Assembly: GCA_946222625.1 (NCBI GenBank)
Contig: CAMILJ010000010.1
Span: forward strand, 1 to 24,973
DNA from: an uncultured Corynebacterium sp.
GTDB lineage: Bacteria > Actinomycetota > Actinomycetes > Mycobacteriales > Mycobacteriaceae
Reading direction: 5' to 3'
Length of the DNA: 24,973 nt
The notes under the pieces are model-generated. The model did not search any database, was not told the DNA's origin, and saw nothing but the letters and a program-made list of their open reading frames with translations. Made by a program: the position numbers and the translations under genes. Below are positions 22,129 to 24,973 of this stretch, piece by piece (position 1 is the first letter of the stretch; each line of letters starts with the position of its first letter).

Positions 22129-22158
22129 ATCCCCAAGGAGTATAGGCTCCTTGGGGAT
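22129..22158 (-). promoter_or_regulatory. Perfect dyad between gpmA and senX3 (terminator and/or promoter)
   Basis: ATCCCCAAGGAG (22129-22140) and CTCCTTGGGGAT (22147-22158) form a 12-bp perfect stem with a 6-nt loop. On the minus strand TCTTTGT follows, so it can act as a gpmA terminator. The same strand carries TATACT (22144-22139), a good -10, across the loop and one arm; a transcript from it would start about 20 nt before the senX3 ATG. Terminator and promoter may share this segment. Confidence 0.6.
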
Positions 22159-22184
22159 CGTGCGCAGCATGTAGCGGTTTTCGG

Positions 22185-22934
22185 CTACTTCTTACCGCCC
22201 TGCGCGGCCACGGCGGCGGCACCGGCAGCGGCAGCCTCCGGATCCAGGTAGGTGCCACCCGGGTTCACCACGGAACCGTCTTCGGCGATCTCGTAGACCA
22301 GCGGGATGCCCGTCGGAATATTGAGGCCAGCGATCTCCTCATCGGAGATCTGATCCAGGTGCTTGACCAGCGCGCGCAGAGAGTTGCCGTGTGCGGCGAT
22401 GAGAACGGTCTCACCCTTCTTGGCACGCGGGAGGATCTCCTCCTCGAAGTAAGGAACAAAGCGCTCGACGACGTCCTTCAGGCACTCCGTACGCGGAACC
22501 TGGTCCAGGTTGGCGTAGCGCGGGTCACCGGCCTGGGAGTACTCGGCGCCGTCCTCCAGCTCCGGCGGCGGGGTGCCGTAGGAGCGGCGCCATGCCATGA
22601 ACTGTTCCTCGCCGTACTTGTCCTTGGTCTCGGCCTTGTTGAGGCCCTGCAGTGCGCCGTAGTGGCGCTCGTTCAGACGCCAATCGCGCACGACCGGAAT
22701 CCAGTGGCGGTCTGCGGCATTAAGCGCAATGTTGGCCGTGCGGATGGCGCGGCGCAGGAGGGAGGTGTAAACAACATTCGGCAAGATGCCCTGTTCCTTG
22801 AGCAGCTCGCCGCCACGCTTGGCCTCACCCTCACCCTTGGCGGTGAGGTTGACATCAACCCAACCGGTGAACTGGTTGGACTCGTTCCATTCGGACTGTC
22901 CGTGTCGAAGTAGAATCAGCTTTCCGTTACTCAT
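22185..22934 (-). CDS. gpmA: 2,3-bisphosphoglycerate-dependent phosphoglycerate mutase
   Basis: It interconverts 3- and 2-phosphoglycerate in glycolysis and gluconeogenesis through a phosphohistidine. 249 residues. LLRHGQSEWN with catalytic His11, LNERHYGALQG with Glu89, and AAHGNSLRAL with His182. The tail is Ala/Gly-rich (PEAAAAGAAAVAAQGGKK). Start: ATG 22934, matching the family N-terminus MxNGKLILLRHG; the ATG at 22946 would add four non-conserved residues. It lies 43 nt downstream of mshA and upstream of senX3, the order known in related genomes. Confidence 0.95.
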   Translation of the reverse strand: MSNGKLILLRHGQSEWNESNQFTGWVDVNLTAKGEGEAKRGGELLKEQGILPNVVYTSLLRRAIRTANIALNAADRHWIPVVRDWRLNERHYGALQGLNKAETKDKYGEEQFMAWRRSYGTPPPELEDGAEYSQAGDPRYANLDQVPRTECLKDVVERFVPYFEEEILPRAKKGETVLIAAHGNSLRALVKHLDQISDEEIAGLNIPTGIPLVYEIAEDGSVVNPGGTYLDPEAAAAGAAAVAAQGGKK

Positions 22935-22977
22935 AAACACCAGCATGCCACGTTTTTCGGCAGCGCGTCAGGTGGTT

Positions 22978-24243
22978 TTAATATCCGATTGCCCGGCGCG
23001 CGTGACAGTCCGGGATCTCAATACTCATCGCATCGGCGTAGATGTTCTCCAGCTGGGCGGCAGCCGCCGCCCAGCTAAACTGCTGGGCATGATCGACGGC
23101 GGCTTCGCCCATGGCGATGCGGCGGGGGTCGTCGTCAAGCAACTGCTCCAACGCATCCGCCCAGTCCTGCGCCGAATGCGTGTGGACGAGCAAGCCCGTG
23201 TCACCATCCGCAACGGCGATGGGCAAGCCTCCGACTGCCGCCGCCACAACGGGTGTTCCGGAGGCCTGGGCCTCCATGGCCACCAGCCCAAAGGACTCGT
23301 TATAGCTGGGGACCGCGACAATATCCGCCGCCTGATAGATAGCTACGAGCTCCTGCGGCGGGCGCGGGCTCAGGAAGCGCACGACGCGCTCCACCCCCAG
23401 CTCACGGGCGAGGTTGTGGTAGGTATCAGGCGAAGAATTCGCCCCCGAGGCGCCACCACAGATGACCACGCGCAGGCGGCGATCCGGATCGCGCTCCATC
23501 AGCTCCGCAGTAGCGCGAATGAGCACGTCAGGGCCCTTGAATTTTTGCAGGCGGCCCACAAACGCCACCACCTTGGTGTGCAGCGGGATGCCCAGCTGGC
23601 GGCGCGCACGCTCCGTCATGCGGTCGGTGCCCGGGGTATAGAGTTCCGTGTCCGCGCCCGGGGAGACCACAACGATATTGTCCGGCGACGCATCGTAGTG
23701 CTCGATCAGATCGCGGGTCTCCTGGGCGGTGTTGACCACCAGGATGTCAGCGTTATCCACCAGCTGCTGTTCACAGATGCGGCGCGCCTCAGTCTCTGGG
23801 GTGTCATCGAGCGTGCGGTGCACGTTCTTCACCGCGGCCAGCGTGTGCGCGGTGTGGACGAGGGGGATGTCCCACAGATCGCGCAACAACCAGCCCACCT
23901 GACCGGAGAGCCAGTAGTGAGAGTGGATGACGTCATAGTCCACCTCAAAGCAGCGCGCGAAGTTAAAAATCCCTCCCGTGAACGCGGCCAACTGGGTGGG
24001 TAGCTCTTCCTTGCTCAAGCCCTCATAGGGGCCCGCCACGATGTTGATGACGCGCAGGCGCTCCTCCACGTTGACCACCTCACCCTGACTCGGGCGCGTG
24101 GCACGGGTAAAAATATCGACGTTCACGCCGCGGCGCGCGAGCTGGCGAGCAGTGTTGAGAACGTAGACGTTCATTCCGCCCGCATCCCCGGAACCGGGCT
24201 GCTCAAGGGGCGAGGTATGCATGGAAATCATCGCGATGCGCAT
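22978..24243 (-). CDS. mshA: D-inositol-3-phosphate glycosyltransferase (mycothiol synthesis)
   Basis: The first step of mycothiol synthesis: transfer of GlcNAc from UDP-GlcNAc to 1D-myo-inositol 3-phosphate. 421 residues, GT-B fold, GT4 family. N-terminal MISMHTSPLEQPGSGDAGGM, HSHYWLSG near 107-114, donor-site Arg231 and Lys236 in FVGRLQKFKG, and Glu316 and Glu324 in NESFGLVAMEA, matching the residues known from C. glutamicum MshA. GGGAG precedes ATG 24243. Mycothiol is an actinobacterial thiol, which supports the taxonomic call. It is divergent from a fadD-like gene. Confidence 0.96.
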   Translation of the reverse strand: MRIAMISMHTSPLEQPGSGDAGGMNVYVLNTARQLARRGVNVDIFTRATRPSQGEVVNVEERLRVINIVAGPYEGLSKEELPTQLAAFTGGIFNFARCFEVDYDVIHSHYWLSGQVGWLLRDLWDIPLVHTAHTLAAVKNVHRTLDDTPETEARRICEQQLVDNADILVVNTAQETRDLIEHYDASPDNIVVVSPGADTELYTPGTDRMTERARRQLGIPLHTKVVAFVGRLQKFKGPDVLIRATAELMERDPDRRLRVVICGGASGANSSPDTYHNLARELGVERVVRFLSPRPPQELVAIYQAADIVAVPSYNESFGLVAMEAQASGTPVVAAAVGGLPIAVADGDTGLLVHTHSAQDWADALEQLLDDDPRRIAMGEAAVDHAQQFSWAAAAAQLENIYADAMSIEIPDCHARRAIGY

Positions 24244-24273
24244 AATCTCCCAGTGTATCCCGAAACGACCCGC

Positions 24274-24281
24274 GTTATACT
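24274..24281. promoter_or_regulatory. Shared -10 region of the mshA / fadD divergent promoters
   Basis: GTTATACT reads TATACT (24276-24281) on the plus strand and TATAAC (24279-24274) on the minus strand. Both are good -10 hexamers, each about 25-40 nt from the start codon it would serve (24320 plus, 24243 minus). No clear -35 is present on either side. Confidence 0.45.
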
Positions 24282-24319
24282 GGCCCGTACCTTAACCTAC
24301 GCGACCGAAAGGTGAATCG

Positions 24320-24973
24320 ATGTCGGCATACGAGTCCAAGGCGTGGCTCCAGCACTACCCAGAGTGGACACCACACAGCCTGGAATACGGGGACACCACG
24401 CTTCTCGACGTTTACGACAACAACCTCGCGCTCCACCCCGACAAGCCGGCAACCTACTTCTTCGGCCGCACGCAAACCTATGCCGAGCTGGATAAACAGG
24501 TCCGCCGCGCCGCCGCCGGCCTGCGCGCCTTCGGAGTGCGCCCGGGAGACCGCGTGGCCATCGTCGCCCCCAACTGCCCGCAGTTCATCGCCTCCTTCTG
24601 GGCCGTGCTCAAGCTGGGCGCCATAGCGGTTTTGCACAACCCCCTCTACACCGCCCACGAGTTGGAGGGACTGTTTAAGAACCACGGCGCGCGCATCGCC
24701 ATTTCCTGGGATAAGACGGCCTCCACCTTGGAGAAGCTGCGCCCGACGACCTCCCTGGAGACCGTCGTCTCCATCAACATGATCAACGCGATGCCGACCC
24801 CGCAGCGCCTGGCCCTGCGCCTGCCTATCCCGCCGCTGAAGTCCAAGCGCGATCAGCTCACCGCACCGGCACCGAACACGGTGCCGTGGGAGTCCCTCGT
24901 GGGCAACGCGATCGGCGGCGATGGTTCTGACGTCCTCACCCCGGAGGAAGTCACCAAGGACACCACCGCGCTC
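24320..24973 (+). CDS. Long-chain fatty-acid-CoA ligase, N-terminal part (partial)
   Basis: 218 codons are present before the window ends. The N-terminal part of the adenylate-forming fold is seen: YFFGRTQTYAELD, AAAGLRAFGVRPGDRVAI, NCPQFIASFWAVLKLGAI and NPLYTAHELEGLFKNH. The window ends just before the AMP-binding P-loop expected at TALL. In corynebacteria such ligases feed fatty acids into phospholipid or mycolate metabolism; the exact chain length is not visible. ATG 24320 has GAAAGGTG seven nt upstream. Confidence 0.85.
   Translation, partial: MSAYESKAWLQHYPEWTPHSLEYGDTTLLDVYDNNLALHPDKPATYFFGRTQTYAELDKQVRRAAAGLRAFGVRPGDRVAIVAPNCPQFIASFWAVLKLGAIAVLHNPLYTAHELEGLFKNHGARIAISWDKTASTLEKLRPTTSLETVVSINMINAMPTPQRLALRLPIPPLKSKRDQLTAPAPNTVPWESLVGNAIGGDGSDVLTPEEVTKDTTAL

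Overview
The window is a high-GC actinobacterial chromosome segment, almost certainly from a Corynebacterium. The evidence is the mycothiol gene mshA, the 33-residue ribosomal protein bS22, a fused methyltransferase/uroporphyrinogen-III synthase, and a gene order that (from memory) matches the Mycobacterium and Corynebacterium locus mshA, gpm, senX3-regX3, ppx, proC, HTH protein, bS22, serB1, glutaredoxin, hemA, hemC, hemD, hemB.

Region 1-3312 (+ strand) looks accessory. It holds the end of an ABC ATPase, a polytopic membrane protein, an ABC-F ATPase with an unusual leader, and an intact yefM-yoeB toxin-antitoxin pair. The toxin gene ends inside the stop codon of the convergent hem cluster.

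Region 3309-12510 (- strand) is a heme cluster, transcribed as glutaredoxin-like, hemA, hemC, hemD fusion, hemB, two membrane proteins, hemE, hemY. It covers glutamyl-tRNA reduction, porphobilinogen, hydroxymethylbilane, uroporphyrinogen III and coproporphyrinogen III, then oxidation by HemY. hemL, hemQ and the ferrochelatase are not here. Two leaders stand out: a structured RNA plus terminator between hemC and hemD, and a dyad/alternative hairpin in front of hemA.

Region 12577-16283 holds a serB1-like HAD phosphatase, a LURP-one-like protein, a DUF222/13E12 HNH protein, bS22 and a BldC-like HTH protein. Region 16484-19239 (- strand) holds proC and a ppx/membrane-protein pair, separated by a 100-bp near-perfect palindrome.

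Region 19273-24973 holds a Cys-rich protein converging on regX3, senX3-regX3 (phosphate-type two-component system), gpmA, mshA and, divergent from mshA, the start of a fatty-acid CoA ligase cut by the window edge.

The best candidates for something undescribed are non-coding: the hemC-hemD leader, the ABC-F leader peptide/hairpin, the hemA leader and the palindrome at 17354-17453. No CRISPR array, tRNA, rRNA or insertion sequence was seen.
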